NCBI GenBank assembly: GCA_048498995.1
Contig: JBEHWX010000009.1
Span: 1-64,000, forward strand
Length of the DNA: 64,000 bases
Origin: JBEHWX01 sp048498995
Lineage (GTDB): Bacteria > Bacteroidota > Ignavibacteria > OLB7
Direction: 5' to 3'
Under the pieces are notes generated by a model, which made no database searches, was not told where the DNA came from, and was given only the letters and a program-made list of their open reading frames with translations. Within the stretch, counting starts at the first letter, position 1. The number at the start of each line of letters is the position of its first letter. Position numbers and translations under genes: made by a program. Positions 38,756 through 48,753 of this stretch are shown here, piece after piece.

Positions 38756-39128
38756 AACTACTGATTCCTCCCCGGATGGGGATGTTGGGAAGCGAGAACA
38801 GGATGCGCTTCGGAGGGACGGTGGCAGCGAAGTCTTCTCTGGTTCTGGCTCGGTTGAGCGTTTGTTTTCTTGATTGCGATCTGCCTCTCCTTACCAACCT
38901 CCTGACGCAATCCGATACGATTCGTCAGGCACCGCCAATCGATCCGAGAGGCACGAACGGCGCTAAACTAGCATGACATCGTTTTGCAACCAAACAAAAA
39001 AATGTTTGCATCGCCTGAAATCGCCCCGTTTCGTCACTTTTCCCTCGTCCGAGTGTCGATTCGGGGCATTCTCGGGGGAGTCGGGAGCCCCAATCCTCCC
39101 TTCTCCACTTCTCCCTTTCGCCTCGACC
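38756..39128. other. leader and upstream region of RRM paralogue 1
   Basis: It contains the conserved leader block (38802-38834) and an upstream conserved box (38929-38945), discussed under findings. The remainder, toward the S1-like gene, holds nothing I can assign. Confidence 0.5.
38802..38834 (-). promoter_or_regulatory. conserved 5' leader element of RRM gene 1
   Basis: On the minus strand it reads ACTTCGCTGCCACCGTC then a short variable part then CGAAGCGCATC. It matches 44282-44312 upstream of paralogue 2. CTTCG can pair with CGAAG. It lies about 50 bases before the start codon. Confidence 0.6.
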
Positions 39129-39737
39129 CTATTCCGGAAATATCAGCTCCAGCTGCTCCTCTCCCTTCCGATCGGCCTGGGGAAGGCTCCTCGGCTTCTT
39201 CCCCATGAAGCGCTTGAAGCGGAGAAGAAACTCCGCCTGGCGATCGTTGTAGCCGATCACCTCCACGTAGACCATCTGCTCCAGCGGACGGCTCGGGATC
39301 GAGCCGATCATCGCGGCCAGACGCTCCACCGCCTCCGGGTTCTCCTCCTTCCGGATCACCCCGAGGAAGCTCTCCTTCAGATCGACGAACACCCGCCCCA
39401 GCGCGATCAGCTTCACCTCGGCGGCCGCGCGCGCGCCGAGCGGCCAGCGCTCCTTGGCGGCGCGCCACCGTTTGCCGATATCGTAATGCTCCTCCAGCAT
39501 GCTCACCGCGATCCGCGGCATCACGGCGTCGCCGTCGGCGTCCACCAGGATCACCGTCACCGGGATCGTGCTGCCGCGATCGGTCTCCCGCTGAAACGCC
39601 GTCACCTCCTTCTTCCCTTTCGCGATGAACGGGAGCTCCAGCAGCGCCCGATGTCCGTCGGGAAGACGGACCCATGTGCCGAACTGGGCGTGCTCGATGA
39701 CCGTGGCATCGAGGATATCGCCGACGGAGACCGCCAT
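39129..39737 (-). CDS. S1-like/OB-fold protein, probable RNA binding
   Basis: The product has 202 residues. The N-terminus (MAVSVGDILDATVIEHAQFGTWVRLPDG) looks like the start of an S1/OB fold, with a second similar stretch later (ARAAAEVKLIALGRVFVDLKESFLGVI). The C-terminus (VYVEVIGYNDRQAEFLLRFKRFM) is basic. I infer nucleic-acid binding; the family is not certain. Confidence 0.65.
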   Translation of the reverse strand: MAVSVGDILDATVIEHAQFGTWVRLPDGHRALLELPFIAKGKKEVTAFQRETDRGSTIPVTVILVDADGDAVMPRIAVSMLEEHYDIGKRWRAAKERWPLGARAAAEVKLIALGRVFVDLKESFLGVIRKEENPEAVERLAAMIGSIPSRPLEQMVYVEVIGYNDRQAEFLLRFKRFMGKKPRSLPQADRKGEEQLELIFPE

Positions 39738-40051
39738 GCTACGTCGCTCCGGAAGGAAGTGTGGAGAATCGCGCGTGAGGTGGCTCGCCGATGCGGGAGA
39801 GGGTCGTGAGCCAGGGCCGAAAGCTACCGCGGATGCCGGATTCCGACAAGAGGCCCTCCGGACGGCGCCGCGCGATCGCTTCCGGGAGGGTGATCTCTCC
39901 GAGAGATTCCTCTCTCTCCGGGATATTCGCGGAGATTCGTCCGATCGTGATCTGCGTCAGGGATTCCGCGACGACGGGAGCATAGCTTGCGCGTGATGCC
40001 CGCCCATGCCCTCGGCGCGCGCTGGAGCAGATCATTCACGGAGTCCGCATC
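39738..40051. other. intergenic region, no certain gene
   Basis: This is a divergent promoter region between the S1-like gene and the membrane protein gene at 40052. A 98-codon open frame on the minus strand ends two bases before the S1-like start, but it has no family resemblance or strong ribosome binding site, so I leave it unannotated. Confidence 0.45.
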
Positions 40052-40921
40052 ATGAAATCCGAGATCCTTCTTTCGATCCTCGTGGCGTTGATGGTCGTCG
40101 CGGCCACGTCGACCGCGCTCTTCCACACCACGCCGGAGCCGACCATCCCCTATGTCACCGTCCGCGGCGAGCACGCGGTGTTTCAGGGGAGCGGACTCTA
40201 TCGCTGGGATCCGGTGGAGCTGGCGCGGGAGGGGATGCTCTGGGACGGCATCAACCTGGCGATCGCCGTTCCGCTGCTGGTGATCGCCACCGCGATGGCC
40301 GCGCGCGGCCGGCTGCGCGGACGGATCATGCTCGCCGGACTCCTCGCGTACTTCTTCTACGTCTACCTCCAGTACGCGATGATGGTGGCGTTCAATCCCC
40401 TCTTCCTTCTCTACGTCGCGACCTTTGCCCTCAGCGGCGTGGCGCTCCTGATCACGATCGGACGGATCGACGTGGCGCGTCTGCCGGAGCATCTTTCCGA
40501 GCGCTTCCCGCGGAAGCTCTTCGTCGGCTTCTCCTTCACCTTTGCCGGGGCGCTGGTGCTCCTCTGGCTGGCGCGGATCATCCCGATCATGATCTCCGGC
40601 ACCTTCCCTCCGGAGCTTGCCGGCCTCACGACGCTCGAGACACAGGCGATCGATCTCGGGATGCTCGTTCCCTTGGCGATCTCGGCCGGCGTGCTGCTTC
40701 ATCGCGGCGCCCCCTGGGGCTACCTGCTCTCCGGTCTGGTGCTGATGTTCGGCGTGATGATGTTCATCTCCATTCCGGTCTGGATCGTCGTTCCCCTCCT
40801 CCGCCGGGGTGAGATGAACCTGGTCGAGAGCGCTCCCTTCCTGATCCTCTCGATCGTCGGGATGGCGCTCGCGTGGATCTTCCTCCGGAGCGTGCGGGAG
40901 GAGACGCCGGCCGTGGCCTGA
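40052..40921 (+). CDS. multi-pass membrane protein, unknown function
   Basis: The product has 289 residues and about seven or eight predicted transmembrane helices. A loop between the first two helices (about 28-68) is probably periplasmic. No motif of a known transporter or enzyme is visible. Gene composition is normal for the window. Confidence 0.8.
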   Translation: MKSEILLSILVALMVVAATSTALFHTTPEPTIPYVTVRGEHAVFQGSGLYRWDPVELAREGMLWDGINLAIAVPLLVIATAMAARGRLRGRIMLAGLLAYFFYVYLQYAMMVAFNPLFLLYVATFALSGVALLITIGRIDVARLPEHLSERFPRKLFVGFSFTFAGALVLLWLARIIPIMISGTFPPELAGLTTLETQAIDLGMLVPLAISAGVLLHRGAPWGYLLSGLVLMFGVMMFISIPVWIVVPLLRRGEMNLVESAPFLILSIVGMALAWIFLRSVREETPAVA

Positions 40922-41168
40922 TCGAGGCCGCGCGGAAGCCTCGATGCCCGCTTCTTCGTGTCGATACGCGAGTGTCGATGCGTGTCGGTGCGCCGCTCCG
41001 CCAGCGTGTGACGAATCGGCGAGCGTACGTCCATGGTACGGGGCGACCTTACCCATGGTGAGACTGCCCCGTATCCTTTTCGGTGAATCGCGTGTTGTTT
41101 CGGAAGAGTCCGCCGGCGATGCTCCGAGTTCCGGCATAACGCTCGACACGCAACGCCTGAACATCCCC

Positions 41169-43643
41169 ATGACGCCCATGTACGCTCGTATACCTCTCCT
41201 CCTCTTGGCCGCCGTCCTCCTGGCCCTGGTGGCCGCTCCGCGCGCATCGGCGCAGCAGATCTGGTGGCGCTGGCAGCACCCGACGCCGATCGGCGGCTTC
41301 CTGAGCGATGTCGCCCTCCTTCCCTCCGGTGCCGCCGTGGCCGTGGGACAGAGCGGCGCCATCATCCGCTCCACCGATGCCGGCGCAAGCTGGACCCAGA
41401 TACCCCAGACCGATGCCTCCACCATCGTCACGCTCGCCTTCCGCGATGAGCTTACCGGCCTGGCGGCCGACGACAACGGCTGGATTCACGGCACGACCGA
41501 CGGCGGCAAGAGCTGGCGCATCATCGGCGGCGATGGCGCCACGATAGTGTACGCGCTGACGTTCGTTACCGGGAACGTTGTCGTCGCCGTCGGCGTGAGC
41601 TCGGGCACGGGGCAGGGAGCGACACTCAGGAGCAGCGATGGCGGCCGCACCTGGTTGATCGAGGGGGCGCCGGTGGGAGGGCCGCTCTTCGGCGTGACCT
41701 CCGTCGACGAGAGCCACCTCTGGGCCGTCGGCAGCGGGAGCGCCATCCTCGCAAGCCGCGACGGCGGCCTCACCTGGCGACCCCAGTCGGATCCGAGCGA
41801 TATGAACGCTCTGTACAGCGTGGACTTCGTCGACACGCTCGTCGGCGTGGCGGCCGGCGGTATCGGGATCGCTCTCCGGACGACCAACGGCGGCGACACC
41901 TGGACCAGGCTCCCGCTCGATGGGGGCGGGTTTCCGTTCCACTCCGTCTCCTTCGGCGATGCTCGCAACGGCATCATCATCGGCAATGGCAACGGCAACG
42001 GCAACGGGTTCGGATACCGGAGTACCGATGGTGGCGCCACATGGTCCGCGATGACTGTGCCGCCAGGCATTGCCCGCGGTCGCCTCGGAGATAACGGCGC
42101 CGGCCTCATGGTCGGAATCTCCGGCGCGGTCTATCGGACCACTAACGGCGGAGAAACCTGGCGGTCGCCGTCCCGGTTCATCACGTGGGAGTTCCTTACG
42201 GACGTCGCGTTCGCCGACAGTGCGCATGGCCTCGCGGTCGGAGATCGCGGCGTGATGATGCGAACCTCGGATGCCGGCGCGACCTGGACCCGCGACACCG
42301 TCGACAAGAGCGTGGGCATGTTCACCTCGATCGCCTTTGGAGATCCGCTGCACGCGGTGGCCTCCACCCGGGAAAACAGGCTCTTCGCGACGACCGACGG
42401 CGGCATCACCTGGAGCTTCTGGAAGCCGGCCAAACCGGTGGGACGGACCCGGGCGGTCGAGATGAAGGGCGCATCGCATGCGTGGGCTGTCGGCGATGAC
42501 GGGCTGATCCGCGCCACCACCGACGGCGGCGCCACGTGGCACGATCAGACCGGCACAACCAGAACCCTCTCCCATGTCGACTTTTACGATGAGACGCAGG
42601 GATTCGCGCTCGGCGCCGACATTCTGCTCTCCACCACCGACGGCGGCCAAGCGTGGACTTCACATGAGCTTCCACTCTCTCATCAGGGCGTGGCGGCGCT
42701 CGCCATCTCGACCGTGGGGAGCGGCGAGTGCTACATCGCATTGAGCAATGGCGATCTGGCGCATACCACGAATGCCGGCACCACGTGGAAGATGACGCCG
42801 TTGCCGCGATGCGAATCCGCGATCACTATACAGTTCATCGACAGGAATGAAGGATGGGCCGCCTTTGGCAACGCGTCCATCTACCATACGACCGATGGCG
42901 GAGCCACGTGGCGCTACGAGCCGGGCATGATGATTCCGACCGAGGGGGAGGGGGGCGCGTCGATCTTCTTCACCGACTCCCGCAACGGCACGCTGGTGGG
43001 AAAGGATGGGGCGATCCTCCGCTATGTTCCCGATCAGGAGCACGCGATGTCCCGTCCGGTGCCGCTCGCGCCACGCTGCGGTACCGAACATGTGTACGGG
43101 GGATTGGAGTTTCAGTGGGCATCCGTTCCCGGCGCCACCGGCTACCGGTTGCAGGTGTCGACGGGTGAGAATTTCGGCATGTCGCGGCTGCCGTTCGTCG
43201 TCGATCGATCGGATCTGAGCGATACCATGGTCTACCAGCCGATATCGTTGATCCCCGGCGCCGTCTACTTCTGGCGCGTGGCGGCCCTGTTCGGGGATGC
43301 GATGAGCGGATGGTCGGAGCCCTGCACGTTCACCGCCGCCGAGGAAGATGGTGTTCCCCGCGAGATGCCGGAGCGTCCGCTCTCCTTCTGGCTGTCGGAG
43401 CCGCGTCCGAACCCGGCCTCCGGGAGCGCGACGGTGCTTCTCCATCTGGAGCGCGCCGGGCGCATCCGACTGTCGCTGCACGACCTGGCCGGCCGGGAGC
43501 TTCGGGTGCTCGGCGAGGAGACGATGGAGGCGGGAGATCGCGTGGTGCGGGTGGAGACCGGCGCGTTGAGCAACGGCGCGTACCTATTGCGCGCCTCGGG
43601 CGCCGAGGGGAGCGTGGAGCGGGTGATGCTGGTGCGTCGATGA
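41169..43643 (+). CDS. secreted YCF48/BNR-repeat beta-propeller protein with type IX secretion sorting domain
   Basis: About 824 residues from the ATG giving a Sec signal peptide (cleavage after RASA, before QQIWW). A long series of BNR/YCF48-like blades follows, with repeated TTDGGATW or SSDGGRTW motifs (about residues 30-620). After that come an FnIII-like module (about 630-720, PGATGYRLQVSTGE) and a C-terminal domain. The C-terminal domain begins PNPASGSATVLL and ends with basic residues (LVRR), the layout of type A sorting signals for type IX secretion. It is expected on the cell surface or released. Confidence 0.9.
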   Translation: MTPMYARIPLLLLAAVLLALVAAPRASAQQIWWRWQHPTPIGGFLSDVALLPSGAAVAVGQSGAIIRSTDAGASWTQIPQTDASTIVTLAFRDELTGLAADDNGWIHGTTDGGKSWRIIGGDGATIVYALTFVTGNVVVAVGVSSGTGQGATLRSSDGGRTWLIEGAPVGGPLFGVTSVDESHLWAVGSGSAILASRDGGLTWRPQSDPSDMNALYSVDFVDTLVGVAAGGIGIALRTTNGGDTWTRLPLDGGGFPFHSVSFGDARNGIIIGNGNGNGNGFGYRSTDGGATWSAMTVPPGIARGRLGDNGAGLMVGISGAVYRTTNGGETWRSPSRFITWEFLTDVAFADSAHGLAVGDRGVMMRTSDAGATWTRDTVDKSVGMFTSIAFGDPLHAVASTRENRLFATTDGGITWSFWKPAKPVGRTRAVEMKGASHAWAVGDDGLIRATTDGGATWHDQTGTTRTLSHVDFYDETQGFALGADILLSTTDGGQAWTSHELPLSHQGVAALAISTVGSGECYIALSNGDLAHTTNAGTTWKMTPLPRCESAITIQFIDRNEGWAAFGNASIYHTTDGGATWRYEPGMMIPTEGEGGASIFFTDSRNGTLVGKDGAILRYVPDQEHAMSRPVPLAPRCGTEHVYGGLEFQWASVPGATGYRLQVSTGENFGMSRLPFVVDRSDLSDTMVYQPISLIPGAVYFWRVAALFGDAMSGWSEPCTFTAAEEDGVPREMPERPLSFWLSEPRPNPASGSATVLLHLERAGRIRLSLHDLAGRELRVLGEETMEAGDRVVRVETGALSNGAYLLRASGAEGSVERVMLVRR

Positions 43644-43811
43644 TTTTCCGTCGTGCCATGACGACCCCGGTCTCGGCAACGAGGCTGGGGTCGCGCACCG
43701 TCCGCGGGCGGCGGCGGAGTGTGACGCACGGGGGCGCTTCGGCCGGCCATGCGTGGCGATCACTACGGGAGAGTTGGAGAGGCATTGGCGCGTGGTGACT
43801 ATCTCTACAAC

Positions 43812-43845
43812 GAACAACGCCGGTCGGAATCGACCGGCGTTGTTC
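43812..43845. terminator. bidirectional terminator between propeller gene and RRM paralogue 2
   Basis: Perfect 15-bp stem GAACAACGCCGGTCG/CGACCGGCGTTGTTC with loop GAAT. The stem core matches that of the terminator at 37880-37911. Confidence 0.75.
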
Positions 43846-43883
43846 ACGTTGTTCATCGGGCCATGCGAGGCATGGCGTGAGGC

Positions 43884-44237
43884 TTAGTAGCCCCTGCGTC
43901 CGCCGCCGCCGCCGTAGCCACCGCCACGGTTGCCGCCGCCGCCGTAACCGCCACGGCTGCCGCCGCCGAAGCCGCCACCACTACGCTCCTCGCGCGGACG
44001 AGCCTCGTTGACGGTGAGCCTGCGGCCACCGACCTCGACATCGCTCATGTTCTGGATCGCGGCCTCTCCCTCCGAGCGGGACGACATTTCGACGAAGCCG
44101 AAGCCCTTCGAACGTCCGGTATCGCGATCGGTGATGACCGTCGCGGACTCAACCGTTCCCCAGGGGGCGAACATATCGCTCAGATCCTGGTTGGAGGTAT
44201 CATACGAGAGATTACCGACATACAATTTCATCGACAT
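43884..44237 (-). CDS. glycine-rich RRM RNA-binding protein (paralogue 2)
   Basis: The product has 117 residues. The RRM has RNP2 LYVGNL and RNP1 KGFGFVEM, and the glycine-rich tail is shorter than in paralogue 1. It is likely a cold-inducible RNA chaperone. The leader shares conserved boxes with that of paralogue 1, 5.5 kb away, so the pair probably arose by duplication including the regulatory region. Confidence 0.95.
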   Translation of the reverse strand: MSMKLYVGNLSYDTSNQDLSDMFAPWGTVESATVITDRDTGRSKGFGFVEMSSRSEGEAAIQNMSDVEVGGRRLTVNEARPREERSGGGFGGGSRGGYGGGGNRGGGYGGGGGRRGY

Positions 44238-44865
44238 AACAGATTTCCTCTCCGGATGGAGAAAAAGAGAAGCAAGAACTTGATGCGCTTCGTCAGACAG
44301 TGGTAGCGAAGTATCGGGTTCCGGTGCTCTTGCGAGCCGCTTCGAATTGCGAACGTCCTCTTCCGTCCACCACCGTCCGTACTGATCGATCCGATCATAA
44401 CGGCACTGCCAATTGAGCCTGGAGAGGAATGACTAAGGAGCATGATAAGCCTATTCCCGGGAGTATCCTAGAGAAAAATCATACACCGGCGATTTCAGGG
44501 CAAATGAGTGCATCTCGATCGCCTGATCCCCATGCTCGCAGGCTACGCGACGCTACCGGTAAGGTGCGCCTGCCATCGTGTCGTCAATCCCTCATGAACG
44601 AGCACGCGCTCCGCGGATGCCGATTTCGTCTTCCGGCCAGAGCGAACGATGGATGCGGGATTATCGCGACGTGACGGCCCGGGAGCGATCCATCGGACCG
44701 TGTCGTGATGCGGTGCCCGATACCGGTCGAACCCCGCTACTGTCCCTGATCCCGGTATGGAGATGCGACGAGAAGGGGCTCCGCCACGACTGTTGCTTCA
44801 TTCAGACCACGTGGACATTGGCGCCGCATCTTGTATGTTCATCGGCACATTCAGGACTTCTCCGT
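44238..44865. other. leader of RRM paralogue 2 and upstream of SWIM gene
   Basis: It contains the conserved leader element (44282-44312) and conserved upstream box (44402-44419) of the RRM gene. From about 44430 to 44865 no gene is supported. The SWIM-protein frame is open back to 44578, but that extension has no family support. Confidence 0.5.
44282..44312 (-). promoter_or_regulatory. conserved 5' leader element of RRM gene 2
   Basis: Counterpart of 38802-38834: on the minus strand ACTTCGCTACCACTGTC, a short spacer, then CGAAGCGCATC, with differences concentrated between the CTTCG and CGAAG arms. Confidence 0.6.
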
Positions 44866-46683
44866 ATGCCGAAGAAATCATCCGATCCCGCTCCTCCGCT
44901 CCCCGGCCTCACCGTCGATGACATCTCGCTGATGGCTGATTCGAAAACCTTTCAGCGTGGAGATCGTTACTGGCGCGACGGCGCGGTCGGATCCATCATC
45001 GACGACCGTGGCCGCGTGATGGCGACCGTCGAGGGAACCCGACGGTATCGAGTCGAACTGATGATGCGGAATGGCGGGCTCGACTTTTCCTGTACCTGTC
45101 CGGTTGGTGATGAGGGAGAGTTCTGCAAGCATTGCGTTGCCACCGCCCTTGCATGCGTCAACGGGGATTCCCCCTCCTCGTCCCGAAAGAGACGGGCTTC
45201 GGTCATATCCACGACGGCGTTGGCCGAAGGGCTTGCGCGCGTGGCGAAGGAAGACCTGGTGAACCTTCTGGTTCAACGGGCGGTGAAGGATGAATCGCTC
45301 CGTGCCGCGGTTGGCCGTCTGATCGACAGCGCTTCGGGCAGGCCCGTCGACACCACCCCCTATCGTCGGATGATCGACCGGGTCCTGAGGACCGGCAACC
45401 GCGATTATTTCGAGTCGCGCGATCTGGCCGACGCGATGCGGGAGGTGATCGATGCCATCGGTGAAGCTCTTACCGATCCGGCTTCGGCCGCGGCGATGAT
45501 TCCCCTCATCGAACATGCCGTGGTTAAAAGCGAAAAGCTCCTGACCCTCACCGACGATTCCGACGGTGAAATTTCCGACGCGATTCATGGCATGGCAGAC
45601 CTTCACGCGAAGGCCTGCGAGCTGGCGCGCCCCGATCCATCGGCGCTGGCCGAGCGTCTGTTCGTGCTCGCGCGTCAGGGGGAGTCGGAGGCCTTTCTCG
45701 ACGCCTATCCCCGGTACGCCGATATCCTGGGAGCGGTCGGGCGATCACGATTCCGCGAGATCGCCGAAAGTGAGTGGAAGAAGGTGAAGGGGGCGCGCTC
45801 AACTAGTGTGTTCGGATTCGATCTGGATAGATCGACGCTGACGTATGTGATGGAGAGCATCGGAAAGAAGGATCGCGATACGGATTTCCTGGTGTCGGTG
45901 ATGAAGAAGGATCTCACCTATCCGTTCAGATACGTGGAGATAGCGCAGGTGCTTCTCGACGCCGGACGCGCCGATGAGGCGCTCGAATGGGCCGAAAAGG
46001 GAGCCGGGAAATTCCGCGCAAATCCCGACTCCCGACTGACCACGCTTCTCGTTCAGGAATACGCGCGCCGGGGTAGAACGCAGGCCGCGCTGGATGAGGC
46101 GTGGAATCTCTTCGCGGCGCAACCGAGCGTCGAAGCCTTCCGGCTTCTGAAGAAGCAGGCCGAGATCCTCAATGTCTGGAAGGAGTGGCGCGCCAAGGCC
46201 GTCGGGCTGCTCGATGATCTGAGTCAAAAGGAAGGTACCGCGAGGCACGGTGCCTTCTACCCCTACGTCGATACTTCCACCACGCTGGTGGAGATCCTGC
46301 TCGACGATGATGATCCCGACGGGGCTTGGCGTGCCGCGATCACCCATGGATGCCGTAACGATCTCTGGCTCCGACTGGCCGACGCACGCGCCGCCGGACA
46401 TCCGGAGGATGCGCTGGCGATCTACCGAGCCCGGATTGAAGAGGCAGCGAGCGGAGTCGGTCGTCAGGGGTACGAGCGGATCGTGGACCTTCTCGGCCGG
46501 ATGGAACGGATCATGCTTCGCGAAGGACGGGAGGAGGAGTTTGCCGATGAAGTGCGACGGCTCCGGGAGATGTGGAAGCGGCGGAGAACGTTCGTGGCGA
46601 TGCTGGATGAGAAGTTCCCGGCCACTGGAGACAAAGCGGCGGCCGAGGTCCCTCCTCCCCTGCCGAAGCGGCGTCGCGGGTGA
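44866..46683 (+). CDS. SWIM zinc-finger protein with TPR-like helical repeats
   Basis: About 605 residues from the ATG giving MPKKSSDP. The SWIM motif C-x-C ... C-x-H-C is visible as CTCPVGDEGEFCKHC (about 83-97). The rest is mostly helical, with TPR-like pairs near 365-480 (ALEWAEKGAGKF, AALDEAWNLFAAQP) and a basic C-terminus. SWIM domains bind DNA or proteins. Stand-alone SWIM proteins of this type are widespread but uncharacterised. Confidence 0.88.
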   Translation: MPKKSSDPAPPLPGLTVDDISLMADSKTFQRGDRYWRDGAVGSIIDDRGRVMATVEGTRRYRVELMMRNGGLDFSCTCPVGDEGEFCKHCVATALACVNGDSPSSSRKRRASVISTTALAEGLARVAKEDLVNLLVQRAVKDESLRAAVGRLIDSASGRPVDTTPYRRMIDRVLRTGNRDYFESRDLADAMREVIDAIGEALTDPASAAAMIPLIEHAVVKSEKLLTLTDDSDGEISDAIHGMADLHAKACELARPDPSALAERLFVLARQGESEAFLDAYPRYADILGAVGRSRFREIAESEWKKVKGARSTSVFGFDLDRSTLTYVMESIGKKDRDTDFLVSVMKKDLTYPFRYVEIAQVLLDAGRADEALEWAEKGAGKFRANPDSRLTTLLVQEYARRGRTQAALDEAWNLFAAQPSVEAFRLLKKQAEILNVWKEWRAKAVGLLDDLSQKEGTARHGAFYPYVDTSTTLVEILLDDDDPDGAWRAAITHGCRNDLWLRLADARAAGHPEDALAIYRARIEEAASGVGRQGYERIVDLLGRMERIMLREGREEEFADEVRRLREMWKRRRTFVAMLDEKFPATGDKAAAEVPPPLPKRRRG

Positions 46684-46787
46684 TGCGCGTGGAATGGATC
46701 TCCGTCTCCGATTTGCTCTTGATGACGTGCGGCGTTCTCTCATTGAAAAGGCTCGAGGCGCATCTTCGATCATCCACACGGATCCTC

Positions 46788-47363
46788 ATGCCTTGCCGGG
46801 GCGTACTTCCCCTTCTCCTCGCATCGCTGCTTGCCGGCTGCGGCGCGCTCTTCCGCCCCGCCGCGACGATCGATCCATGGGATATCACCACCGTGGTCGA
46901 TCCGCAGGGAACCTACCTCTCGGTCGGCGACAGCGTATTGATGCCGATGCGATCCTGTTGGGGTGTTCGCTTCCTCGATATCACGTTCGTCGGTGTCGAT
47001 ATGCGGGACGACGGGCAGTGGCGGATCACCGGCTGCGTGGATGACGGCGCGACTCAGCGCCCCTGCTCCGGCGTCCGCGTGGCGATCGCCGAAAGCTCGA
47101 CGATCTACGCGCATTTCGTTACTCCCCCCGACTCGCTCGAACGTTCTCTCGAGCCGGCCTCCGACGACGGCCGGCCGATCGGCGCGCGGGAGACCGAAGA
47201 GCCGATTCCGCTCCGCCATCTGCTTCCGACCGCCCGCGTCGCGACCGACAGCAACGGCACGTTCACGATCATCGGCACGGTGACGCCCGGATCGATCCTG
47301 GTAATCGGCGGCGGCGCTGATCTGACGCAGGTCTTCGAGATCGGACGCTTGATGCGGGAGTGA
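46788..47363 (+). CDS. lipoprotein with carboxypeptidase-regulatory-like domain
   Basis: About 191 residues from the ATG giving MPCRGVLPLLLASLLAGC; the lipobox LAGC supports this start over the earlier in-frame ATG at 46680. The mature domain ends in a beta-rich stretch (ARVATDSNGTFTIIGTVTPGSILVIGGG), the pattern of CarboxypepD_reg/SusD-linker-like folds. Probably outer-membrane-facing. Confidence 0.75.
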   Translation: MPCRGVLPLLLASLLAGCGALFRPAATIDPWDITTVVDPQGTYLSVGDSVLMPMRSCWGVRFLDITFVGVDMRDDGQWRITGCVDDGATQRPCSGVRVAIAESSTIYAHFVTPPDSLERSLEPASDDGRPIGARETEEPIPLRHLLPTARVATDSNGTFTIIGTVTPGSILVIGGGADLTQVFEIGRLMRE

Positions 47364-47436
47364 GGTTATCCCTGACACATGCGTCGGCTCTGAACCTTCG
47401 ACCTGAGTGAAGAGCGCACCGCGCGGTGCTTCGGCA

Positions 47437-48510
47437 TCAATACATGCCGGTGAGGATCTTCTCCCGAATCCGCGTGAATCGCCGCCGCCAGACATCGTAT
47501 GGAAGCTCGGTCTGGTCTGACCAGACATGATTCATGTCGCGCACCATGCCGTTGATGACCGGCAACGCGTTGTACGATGCGTCGAGCTGGAGCAGGTTGT
47601 GAAAGAAGTCCGCGGTCGAATCGTACAGATGCTCATCGAGCCCGATGAAGACGATCGCCTCCTGACCGGCTTGAAGGCGGAAGCCACCATCATGCGCAAG
47701 GAACGCGGAATCCTTCAACGGGTAGAGAATGGGCTCGGACTGATTGCCGGTGAGATAGTTGCCCGCATACCACTCCACATCGAAGCATGGCGCGCTTCCT
47801 TGTCGCGTCGATCCATGAGAGCCTCCTCTGTAGGCGAGCCGTGGCTCACACGCCCGGAACGCCTTTCCCTTCAGCGTATCGAGCACGGTGACTCGGGCGC
47901 GGCAAACGTAAGGTGATGTCGGGCTTGGCACCGGCTTGCCCAGCATCGAGTCGATGCTCACGACATGGACGCGGAGTATGTAATCCGGATAGAGCGCGGA
48001 ATACAGGGCGAGCCGATCCGCTGAGCCTGACGCCGCGCGTAGCATGGCCTCCTTCAGTTCCTCCACGATCCTGCTCATGTTGGCCGTGTAGCGCCGTCCC
48101 GACTTCAGGTTGATCTCGGCGAGGTACTGATGGAAGATGATCGGGTTGTACTCCGTAAGACGGTAGAGATCCCGGAGCATCCCCCTCAATGTGTCGTTCA
48201 TCGCTTTCCATCCCTCCACCCTCCGAAGCGTCAGCCTCGTGGTATCGAACCGGGCGATCGAGTCGAGATGACGATAGGCTGCGCGTACATCAGGTGGCAT
48301 CGAGGCATCGATCGGCGGCAGCCGCCTGATGATCGGGTACCGTGTCTGGTACATGCCGGTGGTGCTATCGTGCCAGAGCCGCAGCCGCATGAAGGCATCC
48401 TTGTTCAGCCCCCGCACGCCGGACTCGCTCTGAGCCCACGCAGCGGTGGAGGCGGCTGCCAGCAGTGCGAGCGCTGCCACCATGAGTGCTCCGCATGGTC
48501 GGTAACTCAT
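47437..48510 (-). CDS. secreted protein of unknown function
   Basis: The product has 357 residues, with a Sec signal peptide (cleavage expected after AAWA, before QSESG). It contains no recognised domain. Cysteines occur in the C-terminal half (CRARVTV, RACEPRL, PCFDVEW) and may form a disulfide in the periplasm. Confidence 0.75.
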   Translation of the reverse strand: MSYRPCGALMVAALALLAAASTAAWAQSESGVRGLNKDAFMRLRLWHDSTTGMYQTRYPIIRRLPPIDASMPPDVRAAYRHLDSIARFDTTRLTLRRVEGWKAMNDTLRGMLRDLYRLTEYNPIIFHQYLAEINLKSGRRYTANMSRIVEELKEAMLRAASGSADRLALYSALYPDYILRVHVVSIDSMLGKPVPSPTSPYVCRARVTVLDTLKGKAFRACEPRLAYRGGSHGSTRQGSAPCFDVEWYAGNYLTGNQSEPILYPLKDSAFLAHDGGFRLQAGQEAIVFIGLDEHLYDSTADFFHNLLQLDASYNALPVINGMVRDMNHVWSDQTELPYDVWRRRFTRIREKILTGMY

Positions 48511-48753
48511 TGCTGCGCTGTGTTTGTGTCCACTATGTCGGCGTTGCCGTCATTATTTCGATCAATAATCGCTTCCCAGAGTCAGTTAGACTCGGAGTAA
48601 GCCTGCTCTGATGCGAAGTTGCAAGCGCATCGCTGGATTACATTAGTGTTCTGCCTACAGGATGTTTGATCACAGCCTCGCTGAACGTAGTAGATGAGCC
48701 GCATTTATGGAAGATGATGGAACTGTCTATTAGCTTGATGTGCTAAATGCGCT

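Noticed and set aside
39739..40035. 98-codon minus-strand frame directly before the S1-like gene
   Set aside because: No recognisable domain, no clear ribosome binding site, and the region is a divergent promoter area; kept as unsupported.
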